This document shows positions 1 to 6,216 of a stretch of DNA of 6,339 nt, piece by piece. This DNA comes from an uncultured Roseburia sp. GTDB taxonomy: Bacteria; Bacillota; Clostridia; Lachnospirales; Lachnospiraceae. The stretch is from positions 1 to 6,339 of the forward strand of contig CANODN010000126.1 in the NCBI GenBank assembly GCA_947564765.1. Reading direction: 5' to 3'. The notes beneath the pieces were generated by a model, which was not told where the DNA came from, ran no database searches, and was given only the letters and a program-made list of their open reading frames with translations. The position numbers were made by a program, and so were the translations under genes. The stretch's first letter is position 1. Each line of letters begins with the position of its first letter.

Positions 1-790
1 CTACAAAGTTACAGTCGGCATATTCCTCCAGCATCTGTCTGATTTCTTCAGAAAGCTGCAAAAAAACGTTTTCCTCAAAAGAAACCATATCCATTTTATT
101 GACGGCAAAAATCAGATTGCGGATGCCCATAAAATAACAGATTCTGGTATGGCGTCTTGTCTGGGGCACAATTCCTTTATTCGCTGCAATCATAATCACT
201 GCCGTATCTGCGCCAGCTGCAGCAAACGCCATATTATGGGTATATTCCTCATGTCCCGGCACATCCGCCATAAGAAAGGTACAGTTCTCCCAATCAAAAA
301 GACTGTAAGAAACCTGAACCGTAATTCCCTGCCGTGCCTCTTCTTCTGTCGCTCCTGCCAAAAGAGCATAATCCACACTCAGATCTTTCCGCAGAAATTT
401 CGGATCGGCATGAATTTTTTCTTTTTCTTCCCGGCTTTTGGTATCATAAAGAATTCTGCCAATCAACGTGGATTTGCCGTCGTCTACGCCTCCGCAGGCT
501 ATCAGCTTTTTTACCTGTCTGTGGGGCGGGATTTTTTCTATTGTCCGAAAGAACGTCTGTGTCTCCTGTTTCGGATTCCACCCCTCCCACAAAGGCTCTT
601 CCTTCTCCAAAAAAGACAACAGCGGTTTCTCCGGATACAGCGCCAGTCTTGCCAATTCCAAAAGGAATTCCTCTTCTTCCTTATTTTCTGCCTTCTCAAA
701 GACAGTCTCTCTCCCATAAGGAATTTTCTCTCTGATCCGATAAACCGCTTCCCTCTCTATATTTCCTATATACTTTGGTTGTGCCGTCAT
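1..790 (-). CDS. CysN-like translation-factor-type GTPase (sulfate adenylyltransferase subunit 1 family), partial, C-terminus beyond left edge
   Basis: An uninterrupted reading frame runs from an ATG at 790-788 to the window edge, giving 263 residues with no stop. The start is supported by AAGGGGGAG (798-806) seven bases upstream. The GTPase signatures are in order: P-loop GVDDGKST (residues 101-108) followed by LIGRILYDTK, switch I RQGIT, G3 DVPGHEEYTHNM (from D176), then QTRRH and G4 NKMD (231-234). VDDGKSTLIGR, the PGHE-YT-NM block and QTRRH are typical of CysN, the GTPase subunit that with CysD makes adenosine 5'-phosphosulfate from ATP and sulfate in the cytoplasm. Family assignment is secure; the exact reaction is not. 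Two oddities: the P-loop begins near residue 100 rather than near 30-35 as in ordinary CysN, leaving about 65-75 extra N-terminal residues (acidic, no motif I recognise), and no cysD lies upstream. The beta-barrel domains and any fused APS kinase would be outside the window. Confidence 0.85.
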   Translation of the reverse strand, partial: MTAQPKYIGNIEREAVYRIREKIPYGRETVFEKAENKEEEEFLLELARLALYPEKPLLSFLEKEEPLWEGWNPKQETQTFFRTIEKIPPHRQVKKLIACGGVDDGKSTLIGRILYDTKSREEKEKIHADPKFLRKDLSVDYALLAGATEEEARQGITVQVSYSLFDWENCTFLMADVPGHEEYTHNMAFAAAGADTAVIMIAANKGIVPQTRRHTRICYFMGIRNLIFAVNKMDMVSFEENVFLQLSEEIRQMLEEYADCNFV

Positions 791-797
791 CTGCACA

Positions 798-806
798 CTC
801 CCCCTT
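798..806 (-). promoter_or_regulatory. Ribosome binding site of the CysN-like gene
   Basis: AAGGGGGAG lies seven bases before ATG 790-788. It supports an N-terminus upstream of the P-loop region and therefore the extra N-terminal segment of the GTPase; without it one might place the start nearer the P-loop. The 36-bp gap after the preceding gene contains no recognisable promoter or terminator. Confidence 0.75.
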
Positions 807-826
807 ATCCATTTGCCGAATGACTG

Positions 827-1279
827 CTACATGTCTTCCTCCACATTTACATCCGCCTGTGTAATCTGAAAATCCACCTGGCCGCTGCCCTCTTTGACCA
901 GTTTCATCAATGTCTCCCACAGTGTATGCACCTGCGAGATCAAAACGGCATCTGCTTTCACACTGTGCTCTAACAGGGTATGCAGGGAAAAAAGACGAAT
1001 TCCCTTAGGCGGAATAAAAACATAATTTACGGTACGCACTTTATCCTGAAAAGTCCGGATCATCTCATACGTAATCATGCAAAATTCCTTACCCTGAAAG
1101 GTGCAGTCATAAGAAACATAACACTCGTCTACCGTCCAGATGTTCCCCTCCTCTTCCACGGTATATTTCTCCTCATTTCCTTCTGTTGTCTGCACCGTAA
1201 GGCGCCATTTTAATTTTCCTTCTTCTGTTTCTTTTCCCATTTTCACCAATGTCTGTAACAACTCTTCCGGTTTCATCAT
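827..1279 (-). CDS. Uncharacterised 150-residue protein between sortase and CysN-like GTPase
   Basis: I do not recognise this family. The start is well supported: AGGAGG (1287-1292) sits seven bases before ATG 1279-1277, and a second in-frame ATG follows at once (protein begins MMKPEELLQ). The protein is soluble-looking, with no signal peptide or membrane segment. The N-terminal half is charged (EETEEGKLKW, TVEEEGNIW) and alternates polar and hydrophobic residues as in beta-strands. The middle carries VNYVFIPPKGIRLFSLHTLLEHS, and the C-terminus ends in an acidic tail (VNVEEDM). Two cysteines in the middle (CYVSYDC) are six residues apart, but no metal-site pattern is complete. It starts 12 bp after the sortase stop codon, whose TAA lies at the edge of this gene's ribosome binding site, and it is followed 36 bp later by the CysN-like gene. 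Co-transcription with both is likely; a functional link is only a guess. Confidence 0.8.
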   Translation of the reverse strand: MMKPEELLQTLVKMGKETEEGKLKWRLTVQTTEGNEEKYTVEEEGNIWTVDECYVSYDCTFQGKEFCMITYEMIRTFQDKVRTVNYVFIPPKGIRLFSLHTLLEHSVKADAVLISQVHTLWETLMKLVKEGSGQVDFQITQADVNVEEDM

Positions 1280-1291
1280 TGTACTTCCTCC

Positions 1292-2083
1292 TTATTCTGA
1301 ATCAATCCTCTTTCCATGTACCACAAACCGCTTTCCTGCAGAAGAGCAGGTGGAAAGCGTCACAATCTGATCTTTTTCATCTACTGCAACCTTCGTATCT
1401 TGATAACTCCGCTCTGACATCTGAGCTGCAAATTCTCCAAAAACATCTTCATCGGTAAATCCCACCTGATACACACTGTCCTCGATACCGACCTCATACC
1501 ATGCAAAAATCTCATAACGATAGATTTCATCCGGCGTATAAATCGTAAAATACTTGTTTTTTTCGTAATATCCCTCTACGGTCCGATACTGTTTCAGCTT
1601 GCCGAACATACTTAAGTTTTTCATATTATGTCCGTATAGAATCGTATGGGAATCTGTAAAATCCGGCGAGCATAAATAATCCATAAAAATACTTCCGGCT
1701 GCATTTTTCGTCTTATCCGGCAGGATACTTAAGTATTCTTCGTTATCCCTTCCCTGTAAAACAGGATAATTGATGCCGTTTTTATCAAAACGAATCCAGC
1801 CTATGATATCTTCATTGATTTTCTTTAATGCATCAAAATCAATTTTTAACTTACGGTAGTCAAATTCTCCGCTGTTATCCGCCTGTTTTTTCGCCGTCTG
1901 CCTCGGCTCCTTTTGATCCTCCTGCTCTCTGGCCGTATTCCAAAAGCGTTCATAGGCATCCTTTCCCTGCCGATACCGGGCGCCGATATCCATAAGCTGA
2001 TAACATGCAATTCCCACCAAAAGCAGTCCTGCCAAAGAATAAAAAATCTTTTTCTTAGAATTTCCTGATACTGATTTCTTCAT
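1292..2083 (-). CDS. srtB: Class B sortase
   Basis: A membrane-anchored cysteine transpeptidase of 263 residues, expected to cut a sorting signal on secreted proteins and join them to peptidoglycan or a lipid II precursor. It has a short basic N-terminus (KKSVSGNSKKK), one membrane segment at about residues 13-31, a charged linker to about residue 75, then the sortase barrel. The catalytic His is H152 in LYGHNM, the Cys is C246 in VTLSTC, and the Arg is R252 in GKRFVVHGKR. TLSTC with a nearby KRFVV and YGHNM is class B; class A would show TLxTC with a different layout. The Cys-to-Arg distance is six residues, compared with about ten in Staphylococcus aureus SrtB. The ATG at 2083 lies inside the end of greA (29-bp overlap), with only a weak AGG upstream; the next Met would remove the membrane anchor, so this start is kept. 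No LPxTG- or NPxTG-type substrate gene is in the window. Confidence 0.93.
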   Translation of the reverse strand: MKKSVSGNSKKKIFYSLAGLLLVGIACYQLMDIGARYRQGKDAYERFWNTAREQEDQKEPRQTAKKQADNSGEFDYRKLKIDFDALKKINEDIIGWIRFDKNGINYPVLQGRDNEEYLSILPDKTKNAAGSIFMDYLCSPDFTDSHTILYGHNMKNLSMFGKLKQYRTVEGYYEKNKYFTIYTPDEIYRYEIFAWYEVGIEDSVYQVGFTDEDVFGEFAAQMSERSYQDTKVAVDEKDQIVTLSTCSSAGKRFVVHGKRIDSE

Positions 2084-2558
2084 CGTTTACCTGTTTTTCA
2101 ATGGATCTGATCTGAACATAATAACTGTAATCTTCGTTGACCTTTACTTCCACTCGCTCTCCCGCTTTATGTCCAAAGACGGCTTTTCCAATGGGTGACT
2201 CGGGACTGATCAATCCCTTTAACGAATTCCCCCGGATCGTCGTAACAATGGTAAACCATTCGGTCTCGTCGTCTTCTTCAAAATAGATTTCCACTCTGTT
2301 GTTTAGTCCGACTTCATCCTCTTTGGACTGGTCGGATACCACCTTCGCCGTTTTGATCATTTTCTCCAGATAACGAATGCGGCTTTCATTCTGGTTCTTG
2401 TCCTTTTTTGCGGCATGATATTCAAAATTCTCACTCAAATCGCCGTGGGATCTGGCCTCTTTTACTGCCTCTAACGCTTTTTTGCGCACCACCAGTTTCC
2501 GGTATTCGATTTCTTCCTCCATTTTGGCGATATCCTTTTGTGTCAGTTCATCATACAT
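2055..2558 (-). CDS. greA: GreA/GreB-family transcript cleavage (elongation) factor
   Basis: A 167-residue protein that would enter the secondary channel of RNA polymerase and stimulate cleavage of backtracked transcripts. Residues 1-75 form the charged coiled-coil hairpin. Its tip reads SHGDLSENFEYHAAK (about residues 37-51), with the acidic pair D40 and E43 that corresponds to D41/E44 of E. coli GreA. Residues 85-155 are the FKBP-like domain, with ISPESPIGKAVFGHKAGERVEV (117-138) matching the family block SPIGxALxGxKxGD. It is slightly longer than E. coli GreA (158) because of a short C-terminal tail (VNDEEISIRKF). The FKBP-like part is more divergent than in the standard copy, so it may be a paralogue instead of the main GreA. 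Its ATG overlaps the end of the glycosylase gene by 8 bp (ATGTATGA), with AAGGAG about 12 bases upstream, which is a long spacing and fits translational coupling. Its own end overlaps the sortase start. Confidence 0.93.
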   Translation of the reverse strand: MYDELTQKDIAKMEEEIEYRKLVVRKKALEAVKEARSHGDLSENFEYHAAKKDKNQNESRIRYLEKMIKTAKVVSDQSKEDEVGLNNRVEIYFEEDDETEWFTIVTTIRGNSLKGLISPESPIGKAVFGHKAGERVEVKVNEDYSYYVQIRSIEKQVNDEEISIRKF

Positions 2559-3057
2559 AACCTTTTTCTTCTCCTTTTATCTCTTTCCATGCCCCAAGCA
2601 GCCGTTCCATGGAAAAAGCTGCATTTGCAGGACTGGTAGAGGGAAGTCCCATAATCTCAATTCCGGTAACAGGCTGTACATACTTTTGATACAGTCCTTC
2701 CGCCTTCTTCCCGTTGGCGTAAATCTTTTGTATTTTGGAATCCTTCAAAATACTTCCGATGTCATTGACTACTGCGTTGCGGATGCTGCTGTCGCTGGAG
2801 CCTGTGATATCACAGCTTGCAATCACATCCCAAAGGGCAATCCGATGCTCTGCCAGAAATGCTTTTTTCTCCGGAATGCCCTCCGGCTCTCTAACCTGAT
2901 ACAACTCTGCCAGAAGTTTCCAGAAACGGTTCTTGGGATGTCCGTAATAAAATCCCACCTCTCTGGATTTTACCGAAGGAAAGCTCCCCAGAATCAAAAT
3001 CCTGGAATTTTTATCGTATGCCGGTCCAAATTCATGCACCTGATGCGTCTCATTCAT
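2551..3057 (-). CDS. DNA-deoxyinosine (hypoxanthine) glycosylase, uracil-DNA glycosylase superfamily family 6
   Basis: A 168-residue cytoplasmic base excision repair enzyme, predicted to remove hypoxanthine produced by deamination of adenine. The superfamily fold is indicated by ILILGSFPSVKSRE (motif I, about residues 20-33), YYGHPKNRFWKLL (37-49) with the substrate-pocket GHPxNRFW, IALWDVIASCD (73-83) and motif II GLPSTSPAN (137-145). LPSTSPAN instead of the histidine motif of classical Ung, together with GSFPS, is characteristic of the family 6 (HDG) group, so the substrate is more likely deoxyinosine than uracil. The length is typical. It starts at ATG 3057-3055, overlapping the end of glgX by 8 bp, with AAGGTGGG upstream, and it overlaps greA by 8 bp. 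The assignment rests on motifs; glycosylase specificity within the family is known from only a few studied members. Confidence 0.88.
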   Translation of the reverse strand: MNETHQVHEFGPAYDKNSRILILGSFPSVKSREVGFYYGHPKNRFWKLLAELYQVREPEGIPEKKAFLAEHRIALWDVIASCDITGSSDSSIRNAVVNDIGSILKDSKIQKIYANGKKAEGLYQKYVQPVTGIEIMGLPSTSPANAAFSMERLLGAWKEIKGEEKGYV

Positions 3058-5140
3058 AGATCGTTCCCACCTTAAACACCATAACGGAACGCGCCCGGAT
3101 TTTCGCGCCCTCTCCCACGCTTACCGGCTTTTTCAATACACTGTCTTCTTCGAAGGTATCCGCCTCCAAAAACCACGTTTTTCCCAGAGGCAGTTTCGGC
3201 AGATTCAGCTGCAAATCCTCCCAGTAGGTATTGACTGCAAGGTAAACGCAGTCGTCGGCTCCATTGGTACGCCCTGCATACATAATGCCGATATAATGGG
3301 AATCTCCCCGGAAATTGCACTCCCAGGCATTGACATCATGGGCGCTGGTTTCCGGAAAACCAAAGCTGCTGGTTGCCGTATGCTTGCGAATGGGATCGTG
3401 CTTTTTGCGGAATACAATCATAAATTTGAAAAATTCAAATACCGAATGATTTTTTTCCAGAAGATTCCAGTCCAGCCAGGAAATAATGTTGTCCTGACAA
3501 TAAGGATTGTTATTGCCAAACTGTGTATTTCCAAACTCGTCTCCCGCCAGAAACATGGGCACTCCTCTGCTGAAAAACAATACGGCAGCTGCATTTTTCA
3601 TCATGCGGATACGCAGACGCATCACATCCGCATCTTCAGTCTCTCCTTCTATGCCGCAGTTCCAGCTGGCATTGTCATTGGCCCCGTCGGAATTGTTCCA
3701 GCCATTGGCCTCATTGTGCTTTTCATTGTATGCATAGAGATCATACAGCGTAAACCCATCGTGACAGGTAATAAAATTCACAGAGGCATTGCAGCCGTGG
3801 CGCTCTTCATAGAGGTCTGCCGAGCCAAATATTCTGGTCACTGCCGTCTCTGCCCTGCCGTTATCTCCTTTCAAAAAGGAGCGCATATCATCTCTGTATT
3901 TTCCGTTCCACTCCAGCCACCGGTTCCAGGAAGGGAAATTTCCCACCTGATAAAGTCCGCCGGCATCCCAGGCCTCCGCAATTAATTTGACATTCCCAAG
4001 AATAGGGTCAAAGGCCAGAGACTGCAGAAGGGGCGGCTTGCTCATAGGGGAGCCGTCTTCGTTTCGTCCCAGAATACTTGCAAGGTCGAAACGGAATCCG
4101 TCGATGCGGTAATTGATTACCCAATGCCTCAAACATTCCATAATCATCTGCTGTACAATGGGATGATTGCAGTTTAAGGTATTGCCGCAGCCGCTGAAAT
4201 TATAATAATAGCCGTCCGGCGTTAAAATATAATAAATCTGATTGTCCAGTCCCTTAAAGGAAATCACCGGGCCTTCTTCGTTTCCCTCTGCCGTATGGTT
4301 AAATACCACGTCCAGATAGACCTCCAGTCCGTTTTCATGGAGCTGCTTAATCAGCTTTTTCAATTCATTGCCTTCCTGATTGTATTCTTTTCCCGCCGCA
4401 TAGCTGGTATTGGGGGCAAAAAAGCTGACGGTATTATAGCCCCAGTAATTGAGAAGCTGATTGCCCTGATATTCTCTGGCATCCTTTAATTCGTCAAATT
4501 CAAAAATCGGCATCAGCTCGACTGCCGTAACCCCAAGTTCTTTCAGATAGGGGATTTTTTCGGAAATTCCGGCAAAGGTGCCCGGAAATTCCACGCCGGA
4601 GGAATCGTCTTTGGTAAAACCTCTGACATGCATTTCATAAATGACCGTATCTTCTAAAGGCGTTAAAAGCGGTCTGGCGTCTTCCCAGTCAAAATCGTCT
4701 CTGACAACTCTGGCATGGTAGGTATTTCCTTCCCCGTTTGCTTTTTCTCCCCAGACACTTTGTCCCGTTACCGCTTTTGCATATGGGTCCAGCAAAATAT
4801 TGTTCTTATCAAAGCGCAGTCCTTTTTCGGGACAATAAGGGCCGTCCACGCGATAGGCATATTCAAACTCCTCAATCTGAAGACCGAATACGATCATGGA
4901 AAAAACGTTTCCTACTCTGTAATTGTCCGGAAAGGGTAAAACGGCATAGGGCTCTTCTGCTTTTCTATGGAACAGCAAAAGCTCACAGCCGGTAGCCTGA
5001 TGAGAGTGAATCGTAAAATTCACTCCGCCGGGAATCGCCGTTGCTCCGTTGATTTCATAAATCCCCGGCCGTACTTTAAAACCTGCAATCTCTCCAAGCG
5101 GTATCAAATGAAATTTTGATTCCGGTAAAACGCTTTTCAT
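3050..5140 (-). CDS. glgX: Glycogen debranching enzyme, GlgX/isoamylase type (GH13)
   Basis: A 696-residue cytoplasmic enzyme that hydrolyses alpha-1,6 branch links of glycogen or of phosphorylase-limit dextrins. The N-terminal part (about 20-125) is a CBM48-type beta-sandwich (GGVNFTIHSHQATGCELLLF, then YAYRVDGPY and LLDPYAKAV). The GH13 barrel follows with YEMHVRGFT (168-176), region I DVVFNHT (277-283), region II GFRFDLAS with the nucleophile D352, region III IAEAWDAGG with the acid/base E389, and region IV FITCHDGFT with D461. All three catalytic carboxylates are present. NNSDGANDNASWNCG (482-496) and the following FFSRGVPMFLAGDEFG are typical of GlgX/TreX/isoamylase. The C-terminal beta domain ends near 690. 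The start ATG at 5140 has AGGAGG (5147-5152) six bases upstream. It lies 12 bp after uppP and overlaps the next gene by 8 bp. No other glycogen gene is in the window. Confidence 0.95.
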   Translation of the reverse strand: MKSVLPESKFHLIPLGEIAGFKVRPGIYEINGATAIPGGVNFTIHSHQATGCELLLFHRKAEEPYAVLPFPDNYRVGNVFSMIVFGLQIEEFEYAYRVDGPYCPEKGLRFDKNNILLDPYAKAVTGQSVWGEKANGEGNTYHARVVRDDFDWEDARPLLTPLEDTVIYEMHVRGFTKDDSSGVEFPGTFAGISEKIPYLKELGVTAVELMPIFEFDELKDAREYQGNQLLNYWGYNTVSFFAPNTSYAAGKEYNQEGNELKKLIKQLHENGLEVYLDVVFNHTAEGNEEGPVISFKGLDNQIYYILTPDGYYYNFSGCGNTLNCNHPIVQQMIMECLRHWVINYRIDGFRFDLASILGRNEDGSPMSKPPLLQSLAFDPILGNVKLIAEAWDAGGLYQVGNFPSWNRWLEWNGKYRDDMRSFLKGDNGRAETAVTRIFGSADLYEERHGCNASVNFITCHDGFTLYDLYAYNEKHNEANGWNNSDGANDNASWNCGIEGETEDADVMRLRIRMMKNAAAVLFFSRGVPMFLAGDEFGNTQFGNNNPYCQDNIISWLDWNLLEKNHSVFEFFKFMIVFRKKHDPIRKHTATSSFGFPETSAHDVNAWECNFRGDSHYIGIMYAGRTNGADDCVYLAVNTYWEDLQLNLPKLPLGKTWFLEADTFEEDSVLKKPVSVGEGAKIRARSVMVFKVGTIYE

Positions 5141-5152
5141 ATGAATCCTCCT

Positions 5153-5974
5153 TTATCCTAAAAATGTAAAATAAGCAAGCACCAGTATACCAAGGGCAAT
5201 CCGGTACCAGCCAAACACCTTAAAATCATGTTTTTTAATGTATCCCATGAAAAACCGAATGACTACAAGGGATACCAGAAAAGCCGTTATCATTCCAACG
5301 ATCAGAACCACCAGCTCTGTGGAAGAAAAAACAAATCCGAATTTCAAAACCTTCATCAGACTTGCGCCAAACATCACCGGAATTGCCAGGAAAAACGTAA
5401 ATTCTGCCGCTACCCCTCTGGATACGCCCAATAAAATTCCGCCTAAAATCGTCGCGCCGGAACGGCTCGTTCCCGGAAACACTGCTGCAATCAGCTGAAA
5501 CATTCCAATCCAAAAGGCCGTCATCCAGGTAATGTCCGCAATGGAATCCATGCTCGGCCGCTTTCTCTGATTCTTGTTCTCAATCAGGATAAAGGCAATT
5601 CCAAAGAGAATCAGGGCCAGGGCAATCACGATATAGTTATAAAACAATTCCTCTATGACATCACCGAATAAGATTTCCACTACTGCTGCCGGAATGCAGG
5701 CAACTACGATTTTAAACCACATAATAAAGGTGTCTTGTTTGATACAGTACTTCTCTTTGGTGGAAAAAGGCCATATTTCCTTCCAGAACAGCAACACTAC
5801 TGCCAGAATTGCGCCTAACTGAATGACTACTTCAAACATGCTGAAAAAATCTTCGGATACATCCAGGCTGATAAATTCGTTTAACAGAATCAAATGACCG
5901 GTACTGCTTATGGGGAGCCACTCCGTAATGCCCTCTACGATTCCGAAAAATACGGCTTTTAATAATTCTAACAT
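5153..5974 (-). CDS. uppP: Undecaprenyl-diphosphate phosphatase (BacA family)
   Basis: An integral membrane enzyme of 273 residues that dephosphorylates undecaprenyl diphosphate, recycling the lipid carrier for peptidoglycan and other wall polymers; overproduction of this family confers bacitracin resistance. The two signature regions are complete: EGITEWLPISSTGH (14-27), with E14, E18, S24, T25 and H27, and FPGTSRSGATI (166-176), with R171, the equivalent of E. coli R174. Hydrophobic segments span most of the chain, for example about 48-68, 85-105, 113-132, 150-166, 190-215, 219-240 and 256-272. The start is placed at ATG 5974-5972. A TTG at 5986-5984 would add MEDV, but it lies within the GGAGG (5980-5984) that must serve as the ribosome binding site, and the resulting MLELLKAVFFGIVEGITE matches the usual N-terminus of the family. 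It appears to be the first gene of the run, about 24 bases after the likely transcription start. Confidence 0.96.
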   Translation of the reverse strand: MLELLKAVFFGIVEGITEWLPISSTGHLILLNEFISLDVSEDFFSMFEVVIQLGAILAVVLLFWKEIWPFSTKEKYCIKQDTFIMWFKIVVACIPAAVVEILFGDVIEELFYNYIVIALALILFGIAFILIENKNQRKRPSMDSIADITWMTAFWIGMFQLIAAVFPGTSRSGATILGGILLGVSRGVAAEFTFFLAIPVMFGASLMKVLKFGFVFSSTELVVLIVGMITAFLVSLVVIRFFMGYIKKHDFKVFGWYRIALGILVLAYFTFLG

Positions 5975-5979
5975 AACAT

Positions 5980-5984
5980 CCTCC
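5980..5984 (-). promoter_or_regulatory. Ribosome binding site deciding the uppP start
   Basis: GGAGG lies five bases before ATG 5974-5972. The alternative TTG codon at 5986-5984 overlaps this site and has no good site of its own upstream, only AT-rich sequence, so it should not be used as the start. Confidence 0.85.
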
Positions 5985-6004
5985 AAATTATATTGATATT
6001 TTCT

Positions 6005-6033
6005 ATCTTATCGCTTTTTTCATTTTATTTCAA
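6005..6033 (-). promoter_or_regulatory. Sigma-A-type promoter for the uppP-glgX-... run
   Basis: Reading the minus strand, TTGAAA (6028-6033) is followed after exactly 17 bases by TAAGAT (6005-6010). The first matches the -35 consensus TTGACA in five of six positions; TAAGAT matches TATAAT in four of six. The spacer is A-rich. Transcription would begin near 5998, leaving a short leader of about 24 bases before the uppP ATG. A TATAAT also occurs just before the uppP ribosome binding site (within about 5986-5994), but it is too close to the start codon to give a transcript that includes that site. This is the only clear promoter between the upstream gene and uppP; it is predicted from sequence only. 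Confidence 0.7.
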
Positions 6034-6089
6034 CTGATAGGAAAAAAGAAGTGTGTGGATTCATAATTACTTTTCAATGGGAAACGTAC

Positions 6090-6178
6090 GCCCGGGAGGC
6101 AGCGATGCTATTGTTCGCAGACTGTGTTCCCTGCGGTCACAAGGTCTTGCTCACTAATAGCATCGCTGCCTCCCGGGC
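6090..6178. repeat. Perfect 23-bp inverted repeat with 43-base loop (palindromic element)
   Basis: The left arm 6090-6112 starts GCCCGGGAGGCAGCGATG and ends CTATT; the right arm 6156-6178 is its exact reverse complement. The loop is 6113-6155 and holds a smaller stem, CGCAG (6116-6120) with CTGCG (6131-6135). The arms are clearly more GC-rich than the surrounding spacer. Outside the arms, AAAC (6082-6085) could pair with GTTT (6183-6186) across a short mismatch. It lies between the stop of the upstream gene (6217) and the uppP promoter. No run of T follows the stem on either strand, so it is not a standard Rho-independent terminator. No clear target duplication flanks it. It may be a dispersed palindromic element (REP- or MITE-like) or a structured RNA; the sequence alone does not decide. 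Confidence 0.9.
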
Positions 6179-6216
6179 TGGTGTTTGCAATGTTTCTGTT
6201 TTATGAATGCATTTTG

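Noticed and set aside
1..3. Apparent stop codon (TAG) at the left edge for the CysN-like gene
   Set aside because: It is out of frame: the last full codon is GTA (4-2) and the remaining base is the first of the next codon, so the gene continues past the edge.
149..823. 224-residue plus-strand open frame
   Set aside because: It lies antisense to the CysN-like GTPase, whose minus-strand translation shows complete GTPase motifs. The plus-strand product is rich in Phe, Cys and Ser with no domain and no good ribosome binding site.
2482..3075. 197-residue plus-strand open frame
   Set aside because: It is antisense to the glycosylase gene and the start of greA, both of which have clear family motifs. 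The frame shows no recognisable domain.
3296..3985. 229-residue plus-strand open frame inside glgX
   Set aside because: It is fully antisense to the GH13 domain of glgX, which has all catalytic residues. The hydrophobic stretches come from complementing glgX codons.
6003..6040. CTATC/GATAG inverted repeat flanking the uppP promoter as an operator
   Set aside because: The arms (6003-6007 and 6036-6040) are only five bases and AT-rich, spaced 28 bases apart; this is expected by chance in such sequence.
6090..6178. Inverted repeat as a Rho-independent terminator
   Set aside because: There is no T-run next to either arm on either strand and the loop is 43 bases, far longer than usual for an intrinsic terminator.
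6075..6192. CAATG direct repeats (6075-6079 and 6188-6192) as a target-site duplication of the inverted repeat element
   Set aside because: They are only five bases and lie 9-10 bases away from the arm ends rather than abutting them, so coincidence is more likely.
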